Assembly (NCBI GenBank): GCA_946478635.1
Contig: CAMLCX010000053.1
Coordinates: 1-15,660, forward strand
Length of the DNA: 15,660 bases
Origin: an uncultured Pseudomonadota bacterium
GTDB taxonomy: Bacteria; Desulfobacterota_B; Binatia; UBA9968
Direction: 5' to 3'
Both the position numbers and the translations under genes were made by a program. A model generated the notes under the pieces. That model ran no database searches. It was not told the origin of the DNA and saw only the letters and a program-made list of their open reading frames with translations. Positions 1 to 8,648 of this stretch are shown piece by piece (the stretch's first letter is position 1; the number at the start of each line of letters is the position of its first letter).

Positions 1-832
1 CAACAATGCCGTAACCGGGCTTCGTGACGATCGCATCGACCGCCCGCAGCAAATCCTCGTAATGGCGCTGCGCATCGTCGAGCACCAGCAAATTGTCGCG
101 TGACCGAGCGGCCGGGCCGGTGGTGACAAAGAAAAAATCGGCGTATTGGTTTAGGCGATGCCACGGAAAGCCATCGATGCCGAGGCCGCCGAAACTCCAT
201 AGCACGATCGAACCGGTTTGCGGCAGGCCGAATGCAGCTCGAGCCTGGGCTTTATCCAACGAGGAGACCCGTGCAACCCACGGTATCGCTTGGCGCCGTG
301 GAAACACGCTCATGTCACAAGGATAGGGCAGAGTCAGCGCCAGAGTGGCTTTTTCATAAAAACCCGCCATCTCTGCGATCAGGGACGTGAGTTCCGGATG
401 CTCGTCTGCGTAGGCGCGATAAATCACGTCCCAGGTAAAATTGGTGATCGCGACCGAGGGAATATTTGCCCTAGACGCGATTTCGAAGCACGCAGGCGGA
501 ATATCGCCGATGATCAGCTGTACATTCTGCCGCTTGATAAACTCCAATTCCTGTTCGATGAGGACCGGCAACCGGTTATGCAGTTCAATGCAAGCCTGAA
601 CCGTCGCGCCGAGATCCATGCGCAAACTGTTCGGTTGAATTATGCCGACGTCGATCGCACGGCTTTCGTACGAGACCGACAACGACGGATGGTAAAATAG
701 CCATTCCGGCGCCGTAGTCCGCACATGAATCCGTACCTCGGAATCTGCTGACTGAAGCGCTTGGATAACCAGGTTGGAACGGACGGCATGACCGAAACCG
801 TGGCCCGTGATATAGTAGACAATCGATCTCAA
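1..832 (-). CDS. MurG/L-arabinokinase-N-terminal-like glycosyltransferase, 3' end cut by window edge
   Basis: An uninterrupted minus-strand frame of 277 codons starts at TTG (830-832) and is still open at base 1. Residues 6-19 read YYITGHGFGHAVRS, the N-terminal glycine/histidine-rich loop of GT-B-fold glycosyltransferase-like proteins related to MurG and to the N-terminal half of plant L-arabinokinase. Other matching segments are IGDIPP (108-113), NFTWDVIY (131-138), SFGGLG (213-218) and TKPGYGIV (270-277), where the nucleotide-sugar-binding half begins. Family members are usually a little under 400 residues, so roughly 100 are probably missing. No ATG or GTG lies between the upstream in-frame stop near 866 and the motif, so TTG is chosen although its ribosome site is weak. 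It diverges from the cold-shock gene. The acceptor and sugar donor cannot be inferred. Family assignment is fairly secure, the reaction is not. Confidence 0.8.
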   Translation of the reverse strand, partial: MRSIVYYITGHGFGHAVRSNLVIQALQSADSEVRIHVRTTAPEWLFYHPSLSVSYESRAIDVGIIQPNSLRMDLGATVQACIELHNRLPVLIEQELEFIKRQNVQLIIGDIPPACFEIASRANIPSVAITNFTWDVIYRAYADEHPELTSLIAEMAGFYEKATLALTLPYPCDMSVFPRRQAIPWVARVSSLDKAQARAAFGLPQTGSIVLWSFGGLGIDGFPWHRLNQYADFFFVTTGPAARSRDNLLVLDDAQRHYEDLLRAVDAIVTKPGYGIV

Positions 833-921
833 GGCAGTTTCAATTGGGAAGTTAGCAGAAACACGCTAGGAAGGGCATAGACGAAAGTCAACAATGTACT
901 ATTTAAGAGGAGAAATCATTT

Positions 922-1125
922 ATGACCGGCACGATTAAAAAGATTATGCGTCAAAAGGGCTTCGGCTTCATTAGTCCCGACGACGGCAGCGAAGACGTTT
1001 TCTTTCATCGCGGCAGCCTTGCGCCGCGCAGCCAGATCGAAGACCTCAATGAAGGCGACTCGGTACAGTTTCAGGTGCGAAAAGGCGAGAAAGGGCCGGT
1101 AGCGCTTGACTTAAAAATCCGCTGA
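922..1125 (+). CDS. Cold-shock domain protein (CspA family)
   Basis: A 67-residue single cold-shock domain, the normal length for the family. The two RNA-binding motifs are present: RNP1 as KGFGFI (residues 12-17) and RNP2 as DVFFHR (25-30). Such proteins bind single-stranded RNA or DNA and act as RNA chaperones in the cytoplasm. The ATG is set by a strong AGAGGAG ribosome site about 10 bases upstream. The protein is basic near both ends, as usual. It is divergent from the glycosyltransferase gene and lies about 200 bases before the thioredoxin-fold gene, so it is probably transcribed alone. I saw no long structured 5' leader of the kind found in cold-induced cspA, so cold induction cannot be claimed. 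Confidence 0.96.
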   Translation: MTGTIKKIMRQKGFGFISPDDGSEDVFFHRGSLAPRSQIEDLNEGDSVQFQVRKGEKGPVALDLKIR

Positions 1126-1328
1126 AACCCCGGTACATCCGCTCGAAGAGCCGCGCTTTGGTTTTTCCCCGCGCGCTTAGGCTCGCCGGGCCGGCGCCCG
1201 CGACCAGCATTATCTGTCAATTTCCTCTGCCAAGAAAGTCTGATCGACAATCCGCTTTTGCCTCGGTATCGACGGACTGCACTTTTGTGTTAGCCTTCGA
1301 TTAATTGAATCACAAGGCGGACCCGTTC

Positions 1329-3383
1329 ATGGATCCCAAACATACCAATCGCCTGAGCCGCGAAAGCAGTCCCTATTTGCTTCAGCATGCCCACAATCCC
1401 GTCGATTGGTACCCGTGGGGGGACGAGGCTTTCCAAAAGGCCAAGCATGAGAATAAACCGATTCTTCTAAGCATCGGCTATTCGGCCTGTCACTGGTGTC
1501 ACGTGATGGAGCACGAGTCCTTCGAGAATGAAAAAATCGCTTCTCTGATGAACGAGCTGTTCGTCAGTATCAAAGTCGATCGCGAAGAGCGTCCCGATTT
1601 GGACGAGATCTACATGAACGCTGTGCAGATGCTCACCGGCCGCGGCGGTTGGCCCATGACGATATTTTTGACTCCCGACCGAAAGCCTTTTTATGGCGGC
1701 ACCTACTTTCCTCCGGAAGACAGGCAGGGCATGCCCGGCTTTCCGCGCATATTAGCGGGCGTTTCCCAGGCCTACCGCGAGCGCCCCGAGGACGTCGAGA
1801 AAAGCGTGTCGCAGATCCTCGCGGCATTGCAGCGCATGTCCGAATCGCAGGAGACATCGAAGAGTTTCGCCGCTTCGATCATCTCGGAGGGCGCCGAGAA
1901 AGTTGCGCGCGCCTACGATAATGACAACGGCGGGTTGGGCCAGGCGCCGAAATTTCCCAATGCCGGGGTCTACGAACTGTTCTTGCGTCATTATTCCAAT
2001 TCCAAGAATGAAAGATTTCTAGAGATGGTCGTCCAAACGCTCACCAAGATGGCTCACGGCGGAATCTACGATCATTTGGGCGGCGGTTTTCATCGCTATT
2101 CGGTCGATGCCAAGTGGCTGGTGCCGCATTTTGAGAAGATGCTCTATGACAACGCTCAGCTGGTGCGCATTTACGCCCACGCGTACACGATCACGCGGGA
2201 TCCACTGCTCAAATCGGTCGTCGATGAGACGGTGAGCTATCTGCTCCGCGAAATGCTTCATCCCCAAGGTGGCTTCTATTCCACTCAAGACGCGGATAGC
2301 GAAGGCGAGGAAGGAAAGTTCTTCGTTTGGACCGCGGATGAGATCAGCGGTCTGATTGGCGAAGCGGACGGGGAAATTTTCTGCCGCATGTACGACGTTG
2401 GGGAACCGGGCAATTTCGACGGGAAAAGTATTCTCCATCCTATTCTGAGTGTTGATCAGGCAAGCAAGTTTTTTCGCAAAGAGACTGCCGAAATCGCAGC
2501 TCTCGTTGGCCGGGCCAAGCCCCGACTTTTTGCCGAAAGAGAAAAGCGCATCAAGCCCTTCCGGGATGAAAAAATTATCACGGCGTGGAACGGCCTGATG
2601 CTCTCCGGACTAGCGGAAGCGATCAAGGTTTCGGGCAATGCTGCGGCCATCGACGCGGCAAAGCGGACCGTCGATTTTCTTTCGACCCATATGTTTCACA
2701 ACGGTCTGCTTTTGCACACCTACAAAGACGGCGCGGCAAAACTATTCGGCTATCTGGATGACTACGCTTTCCTTGCGATCGGGCTGTTGGATCTCTACGA
2801 AGCCCTTTTTGATCGTGTTCATCTTAAGTGGGCGGTGGAGCTCTCGGAGATCATGCTGCGGGAGTTTTGGGACGAGCGAGATGGCGGTTTTTTCTTTACC
2901 GGCAAATCGCACGAGCAACTGATCAGCCGCGCAAAGCCTATTTTCGATGCGTCGATCCCTTCGGGAAACGCCATGGCGACGCAACTATTGCTGCGCCTCT
3001 ATCACCTGACCGGTAACGAGAATTACCGCACAAAAGCCGAGAAAGTTTTACGCTCATACTATGACGCCATGGAGAGCCAGCCTTTCGGTTTTGCCCATAT
3101 GATTTGCGCCATGGATTCCCTTCTGCAAGGCGTCAAGGAGATCGTGATTGTGGGAAATCCCGGCGACGACGGCGTTCAGGAAATGATAACCGAGATAAAT
3201 TCGACCTATTTGCCGAACAAAGTCCTTCAACTGGCAACGCCGGATACGCCGTTGGCGGAGATTTCTCCACTCCTGCAGGGAAAAACCCAGGTCGACGGCA
3301 AGCCGACGGCATACGTTTGTCAAAATTTCACATGCTCGGCGCCGGTTACAAGCGCGCGGGAGCTGAAAGCCTTGTTGGACTGA
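1329..3383 (+). CDS. DUF255 thioredoxin-domain protein (YyaL/SSP411 family)
   Basis: A 684-residue protein of full family length. The N-terminal domain (about 1-165) is thioredoxin-like: [15 protein letters not shown] (13-27), then CHWC at 54-57 in place of the usual CxxC, then DREERPD and GGWPMTIFL, the family hallmarks. The rest resembles the alpha/alpha-barrel (six-hairpin glycosidase-like) half, with [37 protein letters not shown] and ITAWNGLML. The family is widespread, including human SPATA20, and its enzymatic role is not settled; a redox or sugar-epimerase-like activity has been proposed from the fold. I chose ATG 1329 because AAGGCGG lies just before it and the protein then begins near the conserved [10 protein letters not shown]; an in-frame TTG at 1305 would add eight residues. 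No signal peptide is visible, so it is probably cytoplasmic. It converges on parB with six bases between stop codons. Confidence 0.95.
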   Translation: MDPKHTNRLSRESSPYLLQHAHNPVDWYPWGDEAFQKAKHENKPILLSIGYSACHWCHVMEHESFENEKIASLMNELFVSIKVDREERPDLDEIYMNAVQMLTGRGGWPMTIFLTPDRKPFYGGTYFPPEDRQGMPGFPRILAGVSQAYRERPEDVEKSVSQILAALQRMSESQETSKSFAASIISEGAEKVARAYDNDNGGLGQAPKFPNAGVYELFLRHYSNSKNERFLEMVVQTLTKMAHGGIYDHLGGGFHRYSVDAKWLVPHFEKMLYDNAQLVRIYAHAYTITRDPLLKSVVDETVSYLLREMLHPQGGFYSTQDADSEGEEGKFFVWTADEISGLIGEADGEIFCRMYDVGEPGNFDGKSILHPILSVDQASKFFRKETAEIAALVGRAKPRLFAEREKRIKPFRDEKIITAWNGLMLSGLAEAIKVSGNAAAIDAAKRTVDFLSTHMFHNGLLLHTYKDGAAKLFGYLDDYAFLAIGLLDLYEALFDRVHLKWAVELSEIMLREFWDERDGGFFFTGKSHEQLISRAKPIFDASIPSGNAMATQLLLRLYHLTGNENYRTKAEKVLRSYYDAMESQPFGFAHMICAMDSLLQGVKEIVIVGNPGDDGVQEMITEINSTYLPNKVLQLATPDTPLAEISPLLQGKTQVDGKPTAYVCQNFTCSAPVTSARELKALLD

Positions 3384-3389
3384 CAGCTA

Positions 3390-4274
3390 TCAGTTGGGCG
3401 CTCCCTTGGTGATGGTTTGAAGGATCCGCTCGAGATCGCCCATCGCGTAATATTCGATCTCGATTTTTCCCTTTGACGAGCGAGCTTTCGGAATGAGGCG
3501 CACGCGCGTGCCGAGGACGCGCTGGAGATTCTCGACGATGGATTTCAAATCGGGATCGATCAACGGCACACCACGGCGGCGCTTGCGTCCCATGATCAAA
3601 AGGCGGACCATTTTTTCCGTTTCGCGCGTGGACAGTCCCTTGGTAATTACGTCACGGCACGCTGAGACGATCAACGCTTCGGTGTGCAGCCCCAGCAGGG
3701 CCCGCGCCTGACCCGCCGGCAGATTGCCGGCAGAGACTTCCTGCTGCACTTCAGCGGGAAGTGCGAGCAGGCGGAGCGAGTTGGTAATGGCGGGGCGGCT
3801 CTTGCCGACCTTGTCCGCTGTCTCTTCCTGACTCCAGTGAAATTCTTCCTGCAGCCGGCGATAGCCGGCCGCTTCTTCGATGGGGTTGAGATCCTCGCGC
3901 TGGAGATTTTCCACCAATGCCAGTTGCAATGCCTCATGATCGCTCGCTTCACGCACAACCACCGGCACCCGGGTCAATCCCGCCTTCATTGCCGCGCGCC
4001 AACGCCGCTCACCGGCAATTAGCTCAAAACCGTCGCCGCCATGCGGCCGGACAACCAACGGCTGAATAATCCCTTGGTTGCGAATCGACGCGGCCAGCTC
4101 TTCGATCTTTGCTTCGTCGAAGGTGCGCCGCGGCTGAAACGCGCTAGGGGTAATTCGATCAACCGCCACTTCGAGCGTCGAGCGCTGGTCACGACTTTCG
4201 CCGTGTGGCGCTTCGAGAGCGCCCGGAATGAGCGCGCCAAGACCTCTACCCAAGCCCTTTTTCTGTGTCGACAT
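3390..4274 (-). CDS. parB: Chromosome partitioning protein ParB (Spo0J/Noc family)
   Basis: A 294-residue ParB of typical size. The start MSTQKKGLGRGLGALIPG is the classical N-terminus that engages ParA. The CTPase/ParB N-terminal domain follows, with GERR at 88-91 (the CTP-binding arginine motif) and ENLQREDLNP at 122-131. A helix-turn-helix (about 147-170, SQEETADKVGKSRPAITNSL) reads parS, and the C-terminal dimerisation segment ends the protein. ATG 4272-4274 is preferred because GGAG sits about six bases upstream; a GTG at 4286 with its own AAAGGAG is an alternative adding four residues. The start overlaps the parA 3' end by 29 bases, implying translational coupling. Two parS sites for it lie at 5128 and 7065. 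It loads as a clamp on DNA at parS and works with ParA, and in many bacteria with SMC, in origin segregation. Confidence 0.97.
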   Translation of the reverse strand: MSTQKKGLGRGLGALIPGALEAPHGESRDQRSTLEVAVDRITPSAFQPRRTFDEAKIEELAASIRNQGIIQPLVVRPHGGDGFELIAGERRWRAAMKAGLTRVPVVVREASDHEALQLALVENLQREDLNPIEEAAGYRRLQEEFHWSQEETADKVGKSRPAITNSLRLLALPAEVQQEVSAGNLPAGQARALLGLHTEALIVSACRDVITKGLSTRETEKMVRLLIMGRKRRRGVPLIDPDLKSIVENLQRVLGTRVRLIPKARSSKGKIEIEYYAMGDLERILQTITKGAPN

Positions 4275-5040
4275 TGTGCTCTCCACGGTTAATTAACTCC
4301 TTTGCTAAATCTCGGTAATCCTGCGCTCCGGTAGAAGCCGCATCGTATAGGCAAATCGGCTTGCCGTAACTGGGGCTCTCACTCAGCCGCACGTTGCGCC
4401 GGATGATCGTGCGAAACAACTTGTCGGGGAAATGCGCTCGGATATCGTCGAGAACTTGATGGGAGATTCGGTTACGGCTGTCGAACATGGTTACGACGAT
4501 ACCTTCCAGACGCAGCGCGGGATTGACGCTCTGCTGCACCAGTCGCATGGTTTCCAGGATGGCGCTCAGTCCTTCGAGCGCATAGTATTCGCTTTGAATG
4601 GGAATTAGCAGCGAGTCCGCAGCGGTTAACGCGTTGAGAGTCAGCAATCCTAGTGATGGTGGGCAGTCAAGCAGAACATAATCGTAGTGCTCGCCAACGC
4701 CGGCGAGAGCTTCCTTCAGACGATATTCCCGCCGGTCAGCGCCGACCAGCTCGATCTCGATCCCGACGAGATCCTTGGTGGACGGAATGAGCAATAACTG
4801 GGGCAGCTCCGTCTGATATAAAACTTCACCTAAAAACTGTGAACCGTCGAGCACATGATAAAGGCTCCCGTTAAGCTCTCGACGCTCGATTCCAAGACCA
4901 GTTGTAGTGTTACCCTGGGGATCTATATCCACGAGTAGCGTGCGCTTGGACTCAAGCGCCAGCGAAGCAGCTAAGTTGATCGCGGTTGTAGTCTTACCGA
5001 CGCCGCCCTTCTGATTGGCAAGCGCAATAGTCCGATGCAC
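4246..5040 (-). CDS. parA: Chromosome partitioning ATPase ParA (Soj family)
   Basis: A 264-residue protein of the short chromosomal ParA/Soj class without an N-terminal DNA-binding extension. It has the deviant Walker A box KGGVGKTT (11-18) with its signature lysine, the A' motif LVDIDPQGN (36-44) and Walker B YVLLDCPPS (121-129). ATP-bound dimers coat the nucleoid nonspecifically and are released by ParB stimulation, which drives origin movement. The start is GTG (5038-5040), with AAGGA about seven bases upstream; residue 3 onward is the conserved RTIALANQKGG, so no longer form is needed. It overlaps parB by 29 bases. The upstream 150 bases are AT-rich and hold a parS site plus a plausible promoter. 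The C-terminus runs into the parB start, so its last residues are constrained by the parB frame. Confidence 0.97.
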   Translation of the reverse strand: MHRTIALANQKGGVGKTTTAINLAASLALESKRTLLVDIDPQGNTTTGLGIERRELNGSLYHVLDGSQFLGEVLYQTELPQLLLIPSTKDLVGIEIELVGADRREYRLKEALAGVGEHYDYVLLDCPPSLGLLTLNALTAADSLLIPIQSEYYALEGLSAILETMRLVQQSVNPALRLEGIVVTMFDSRNRISHQVLDDIRAHFPDKLFRTIIRRNVRLSESPSYGKPICLYDAASTGAQDYRDLAKELINRGEHNVDTEKGLG

Positions 5041-5092
5041 AAATTATCCTTATAAATCAGCTAGTTATATAATTATGCTTTTACAGATAAAT

Positions 5093-5120
5093 ATCATAAG
5101 CGTAAAAGAATTGGAAGCAA
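5093..5120 (-). promoter_or_regulatory. Candidate sigma70-type promoter for parAB
   Basis: Read on the minus strand, TATGAT (5098-5093, five of six matches to TATAAT) is preceded by TTGCTT (5120-5115, matching only the TTG half of TTGACA) with a 16-base spacer. The region is much richer in A and T than its surroundings. The parS site begins eight bases further upstream, so bound ParB could influence this promoter. Other AT-rich hexamers nearby, such as TATAAC, could serve instead; the assignment is tentative. Confidence 0.35.
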
Positions 5121-5127
5121 AATAAAG

Positions 5128-5143
5128 CGTTTCACGTGAAACT
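5128..5143. other. parS centromere site upstream of parA
   Basis: The sequence CGTTTCACGTGAAACT contains a perfect 14-base palindrome, GTTTCACGTGAAAC (5129-5142). That is the invariant core of the bacterial parS consensus TGTTTCACGTGAAACA; the two outermost positions differ from consensus. It lies 88 bases before the parA start and downstream of the mnmG stop. It is the expected binding and CTP-dependent loading site of the ParB encoded in this window. Confidence 0.93.
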
Positions 5144-5192
5144 TGGTAGGATGAGGCCCGAGATCGTCTAGCGGCCTATGGGGTGGTGTTGA

Positions 5193-7064
5193 TTATGCGC
5201 TTTTCGACTTGATGAAGAATGACAAAAGCGAAATCGCTGCTGGAGTGATTCCAGGGATGCGAGCCGCCTGGCCGAGTGACCTTGGTTTGATTCGCGTCAG
5301 CTTTTCACACACCTCTCGCGACAATCCGCTGATGCGGGAATAGTCAGTGTTCTCCGACAGGCGTGCATGCTCCATTTTTTGAAAGCGCTCAACAATTTGC
5401 TGCTGGCGGTCAACGTATCCCTGGTACTTGATCTGGACTTCAACCTGCGTCTCCACATCCGTGCGGTGGCTCGGAATATCCGGCCGCAGCCTCCTCAGAT
5501 GGCCAAAAGAGATTTCGGGCCGCCGGAGGATCTGGGTCAAAGTCACTTGATTGCGCAGCGGCGACGAGTCGAACGATTCGAGAAGCGAATTGGCAGCAGC
5601 ATTGGGCACTATGTGATTCTGCTCTAAATATCCGGTGAGCTCGGCTACGGCCTTTCTCTTTGACTCTACACCTTCGTAAGCGTCGTTGCGCGCGAGCCCA
5701 ATGGTATGCCCAATTTCCGTAAGGCGCATATCGGCATTGTCTTCTCGTAGCAGAAGTCGATATTCCGCTCGCGAAGTGAACATGCGATACGGCTCATTGT
5801 CAGTACCTTTTGTGACCAGATCGTCGATCAAAACTCCGATGTACGCTTGCTCGCGGGTTAAAATGAGAGGCTCATTACCCCGTAAACTCAGAACAGCATT
5901 GATTGCTGCCATCAGTCCTTGGGCTGCGGCTTCTTCGTAACCGGTGGTGCCATTGATTTGCCCCGCATGATAAAGACCGCGAATGAGCTTTGTTTCAAGA
6001 GTTGCATACAGCTGCGTCGGCTCGAAATAATCGTACTCAATCGCGTAGCCTGGCCGCATAATTTCTGCCGATTCCAAACCTACTATTGAGCGCACCATTT
6101 CTGTTTGAATGTCCAGAGGCAAGCTTGTCGAAAGACCGTTAGGATAGATTTCAACAGTGTCCAATCCCTCTGGCTCAAGAAATATTTGATGCCGCTCTTT
6201 GTCGGCGAAGCGGTGAATCTTATCTTCGATCGACGGACAATAACGTGGACCCCGGCTCTTGATAACACCAGAGTACATGGGTGACCGGTGAATCGCCGCT
6301 CGGATGATGTTGTGCGTCTTTCGGTTCGTGTAAGTTATATGACACGGAACTTGACGCTGGGTAATCGATTTACTCGAGAACGAGAACGGAATCGGACTCT
6401 CATCTCCCGCCTGCTCTGCAAGTTGGTCGAAGTTAATAGTCCTGGCATCCAGCCGAGGACATGTTCCGGTTTTGAGCCTGCCAACGTTAAATCCCAAATT
6501 GACCAATGACTCGCTAAGCCCGTGGACGGCAAAATCTCCGGCTCTGCCGGCAGAGTAATTTTTATCCCCAATATGGATGAGACCCTTGAGAAATGTCCCG
6601 GTTGTCAAGATTACTTTACGGCCGAAGAAACGTTCGCCGATCTGCGTCTCGACGCCTTTTACCTCACCCCCTTCGACCATGAGCGATTCGACGCTCCCTT
6701 GCCTGAGCGTTAGAGCTGGCGCGGTTTCCAGAACCCGCTTCATTCTCTGGCGATAGAGAGCCTTGTCGGCCTGGGCGCGCGACGCACGCACAGCAGGACC
6801 CTTCTTGGTATTCAACACGCGAAACTGGATGCCGGTTTCATCAATCGCGCGCGCCATCTCTCCCCCAAGCGCATCGATTTCTTTAACCAGATGTCCCTTG
6901 CCGATTCCACCGATAGCGGGATTGCAGGACATCTGGCCAATATGGTCGAGGTTCAAAGTCAACATCAGCGTCGAGCAACCCATCCGAGCCGACGCTAAGC
7001 AGGCTTCTATTCCCGCGTGACCTGCTCCGACGACGATCACATCGAATATTTGTTCGTAGGTCAT
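5193..7064 (-). CDS. mnmG: tRNA uridine-5-carboxymethylaminomethyl modification enzyme MnmG (GidA)
   Basis: A 623-residue protein of full length. The FAD-binding Rossmann motif is GAGHAG (13-18) in [13 protein letters not shown], and the MnmG signature [17 protein letters not shown] lies at 46-62. Later come [14 protein letters not shown], the FAD-contacting [11 protein letters not shown] segment, and the C-terminal GIDA helical domain ending [10 protein letters not shown]...PGITPAAIS. Together with MnmE it adds the carboxymethylaminomethyl or aminomethyl group to wobble uridine 34 of certain tRNAs, using methylene-tetrahydrofolate and FAD, in the cytoplasm. The ATG at 7062-7064 is directly abutted by a parS site that occupies the position of the ribosome-binding site, and no normal Shine-Dalgarno is visible. 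It follows mnmE after 75 AT-rich bases. The gene rsmG (gidB), usual next neighbour, is not present downstream. Confidence 0.98.
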   Translation of the reverse strand: MTYEQIFDVIVVGAGHAGIEACLASARMGCSTLMLTLNLDHIGQMSCNPAIGGIGKGHLVKEIDALGGEMARAIDETGIQFRVLNTKKGPAVRASRAQADKALYRQRMKRVLETAPALTLRQGSVESLMVEGGEVKGVETQIGERFFGRKVILTTGTFLKGLIHIGDKNYSAGRAGDFAVHGLSESLVNLGFNVGRLKTGTCPRLDARTINFDQLAEQAGDESPIPFSFSSKSITQRQVPCHITYTNRKTHNIIRAAIHRSPMYSGVIKSRGPRYCPSIEDKIHRFADKERHQIFLEPEGLDTVEIYPNGLSTSLPLDIQTEMVRSIVGLESAEIMRPGYAIEYDYFEPTQLYATLETKLIRGLYHAGQINGTTGYEEAAAQGLMAAINAVLSLRGNEPLILTREQAYIGVLIDDLVTKGTDNEPYRMFTSRAEYRLLLREDNADMRLTEIGHTIGLARNDAYEGVESKRKAVAELTGYLEQNHIVPNAAANSLLESFDSSPLRNQVTLTQILRRPEISFGHLRRLRPDIPSHRTDVETQVEVQIKYQGYVDRQQQIVERFQKMEHARLSENTDYSRISGLSREVCEKLTRIKPRSLGQAARIPGITPAAISLLSFFIKSKSA

Positions 7065-7080
7065 AGTTTCACGTGAAACA
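7065..7080. other. parS centromere site abutting the mnmG start codon
   Basis: AGTTTCACGTGAAACA matches the parS consensus TGTTTCACGTGAAACA at 15 of 16 positions and contains the full 14-base palindrome (7066-7079). On the minus strand it reads TGTTTCACGTGAAACT and is followed at once by the ATG of mnmG, so the site spans the bases where a ribosome would dock. It is about 1.9 kb from the second parS. Both are within reach of ParB sliding clamps loaded at either site. Confidence 0.95.
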
Positions 7081-7139
7081 CGCGCCCAATGAGTTTTTTC
7101 AAAAAATCTCCAAAACTATTTATTATTATTTGTTAATTC

Positions 7140-8516
7140 TTATTTTCCAATACAAAAATTTGCAAAAATACGTTCTAAAATATCATCATTTTGAATGATG
7201 CCGGTGATTTCTTCGAGTGCCGTTCGCGCTTCATTGAGATCCATCGCGACAAACTCAGGTGCATAACTTTCGCCCAATGAACCGGCAGCCTGTGACAACG
7301 AAAATTCGCCGCGCTGCAAAGCGCTCCGTTGCCGCAAATTCGTTATAACGACGGGCGATTCCGTTTGCGAGTCGATGAGAAGATCGCGCAAACTTTCTTT
7401 TAGTTTCGGAATTCCTTCCCCAGTCTTTGCTGATACTGATTGTACGCCAGTCGGTCTAGCAAACCGTGCAAGATCGTCAAGCACGAGATGCTGGGGCAAA
7501 TCGGATTTGTTGACGGCAATCAAGACTTTTTTCGCCGCGACATTTGCCAGCAATAATCGATCATCGGTTGCAAGCGGCTCTGAGCCGTCGAGCACGACAA
7601 GAACCGCATCGGCCTTGCTGACATGCTGGCGACTGAGATCCACGCCGATGCGCTCGATTTGATCGTCACTCTCGTGAATACCGGCGGTATCCCAGAGCAC
7701 GGCCGGCAAGCCATCCAGGCTGATCGATTCCTCGATGACGTCCCGGGTTGTTCCAGCGAGCGGCGTTACGATCGCGCGGTCTTCGCCGAGAAGAGCATTC
7801 AGCAAACTCGATTTGCCGACGTTGGGTCGACCGCAGATGCATACACGCGCGCCCTCGCGAAACAGTTTTCCCCAATCGTAAGTTGCTGAAATAACGTTGA
7901 GTTTGTTAGCCAAGCCGCGGATCTTGCCGGCCAGTTCCTGGCGCTGTAAAAGCTCGATTTCCTCTTCGGGAAAATCAATGGCTGCTTCCACTTGCACCAA
8001 AATACCGAGCAACTCTTCGCGCAATTCCACAACCCACTTTGACAGAGCGCCCGCGATTTGATCCAGTGCAAGCTCCGCACTTTTATCGGTGCGTGCGTGG
8101 ACAAGGTCGAGCACCGCCTCGGCTTGAGCGAGATCGAGGCGTCCGTTGAGAAATGCGCGCTTGGTAAATTCTCCGGGCTGAGCTTGTCGTGCGCCCAGTT
8201 TAAGCACGAGGCCGAGGATCTGTCTTACGAGAAACGCTCCCCCGTGGCAGTGAATCTCGACTACATTCTCTCCGGTATAGCTGCGCGGCTGGCGCATGAC
8301 CGTAAGTAACACTTCATCCATAATTCGCTGGTTTTGCGGATCGCGGATTTTGCCATGGTAGAGAGCGTGAGACTTCAAACGGCCATTCTTATCGGCCGGC
8401 CGCACAAAGATTTGCGCAGCAATCGTTTCGGCATCGACGCCGCTGATCCGTACGATCGCTACGCCTCCTTCACCCGGCGGAGTCGCGATCGCAGCAATGG
8501 TGTCCTCTCGATACAT
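7140..8516 (-). CDS. mnmE: tRNA modification GTPase MnmE (TrmE)
   Basis: A 458-residue protein from the ATG at 8514-8516, normal for the family. The N-terminal tetrahydrofolate-binding domain starts MYREDTIAAIATPPGEGGVA; an in-frame TTG at 8558 would add 14 residues without family support. The inserted G domain has GRPNVGKS (229-236), the K-loop/G2 segment TPLAGTTRD (251-259), DTAG (276-279) and NKSD (336-339). The C-terminus is CIGK (455-458), whose cysteine is the conserved residue near the active site. It is a potassium-activated GTPase that dimerises and forms a complex with MnmG to modify wobble uridine 34 of tRNA. It heads the mnmE-mnmG-parA-parB block and is separated from the upstream secreted-protein gene by an intrinsic terminator, so a promoter must lie within about 8517-8591. 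I could not identify a convincing one. Confidence 0.98.
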   Translation of the reverse strand: MYREDTIAAIATPPGEGGVAIVRISGVDAETIAAQIFVRPADKNGRLKSHALYHGKIRDPQNQRIMDEVLLTVMRQPRSYTGENVVEIHCHGGAFLVRQILGLVLKLGARQAQPGEFTKRAFLNGRLDLAQAEAVLDLVHARTDKSAELALDQIAGALSKWVVELREELLGILVQVEAAIDFPEEEIELLQRQELAGKIRGLANKLNVISATYDWGKLFREGARVCICGRPNVGKSSLLNALLGEDRAIVTPLAGTTRDVIEESISLDGLPAVLWDTAGIHESDDQIERIGVDLSRQHVSKADAVLVVLDGSEPLATDDRLLLANVAAKKVLIAVNKSDLPQHLVLDDLARFARPTGVQSVSAKTGEGIPKLKESLRDLLIDSQTESPVVITNLRQRSALQRGEFSLSQAAGSLGESYAPEFVAMDLNEARTALEEITGIIQNDDILERIFANFCIGK

Positions 8517-8591
8517 GGGAAAGCCGCAACATATTAGCAACTCCGCGGCTATAGGCAACGATCATTGACACAAGCGCGCCGACCAACAAAC

Positions 8592-8625
8592 AAAAAAGCC
8601 ACGCCGGATAAAGCCGGCGTGGCTT
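8592..8625 (-). terminator. Intrinsic terminator of the secreted Ig-like protein gene
   Basis: On the minus strand, GCCACGCCGG, loop CTTTAT and CCGGCGTGGC form a perfect 10-bp stem (8598-8607 with 8614-8623), extended by two A-T pairs and followed by six Ts (8597-8592). It starts 23 bases after the stop codon at 8649 and ends about 75 bases before the mnmE ATG. It is the clearest terminator in the window and makes the upstream gene a separate transcription unit. Confidence 0.9.
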
Positions 8626-8648
8626 GATTGCGCAAACGAGCTGGAAAT

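Noticed and set aside
218..700. A 160-codon plus-strand open frame over the glycosyltransferase gene
   Set aside because: The minus strand encodes a protein with several family motifs over its whole length; the plus frame is rich in Arg, Asp and His without structure, typical of a shadow.
896..902. TACTAT before the cold-shock gene as a -10 element
   Set aside because: No -35 at proper spacing, and the transcript would start inside the ribosome-binding site.
1137..1200. Hairpins after the cold-shock gene (GCTC-GAA-GAGC and CGGGC-CGGC-GCCCG) as a terminator
   Set aside because: Stems are only four to five pairs, and the T-run at 1162-1166 is not placed directly after either stem.
5041..7139. 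Origin of replication near the parS sites
   Set aside because: No cluster of DnaA boxes (TTATCCACA) was seen. A single near match, TTATCCCCA, lies inside mnmG. Proximity to an origin is only inferred from gene content.
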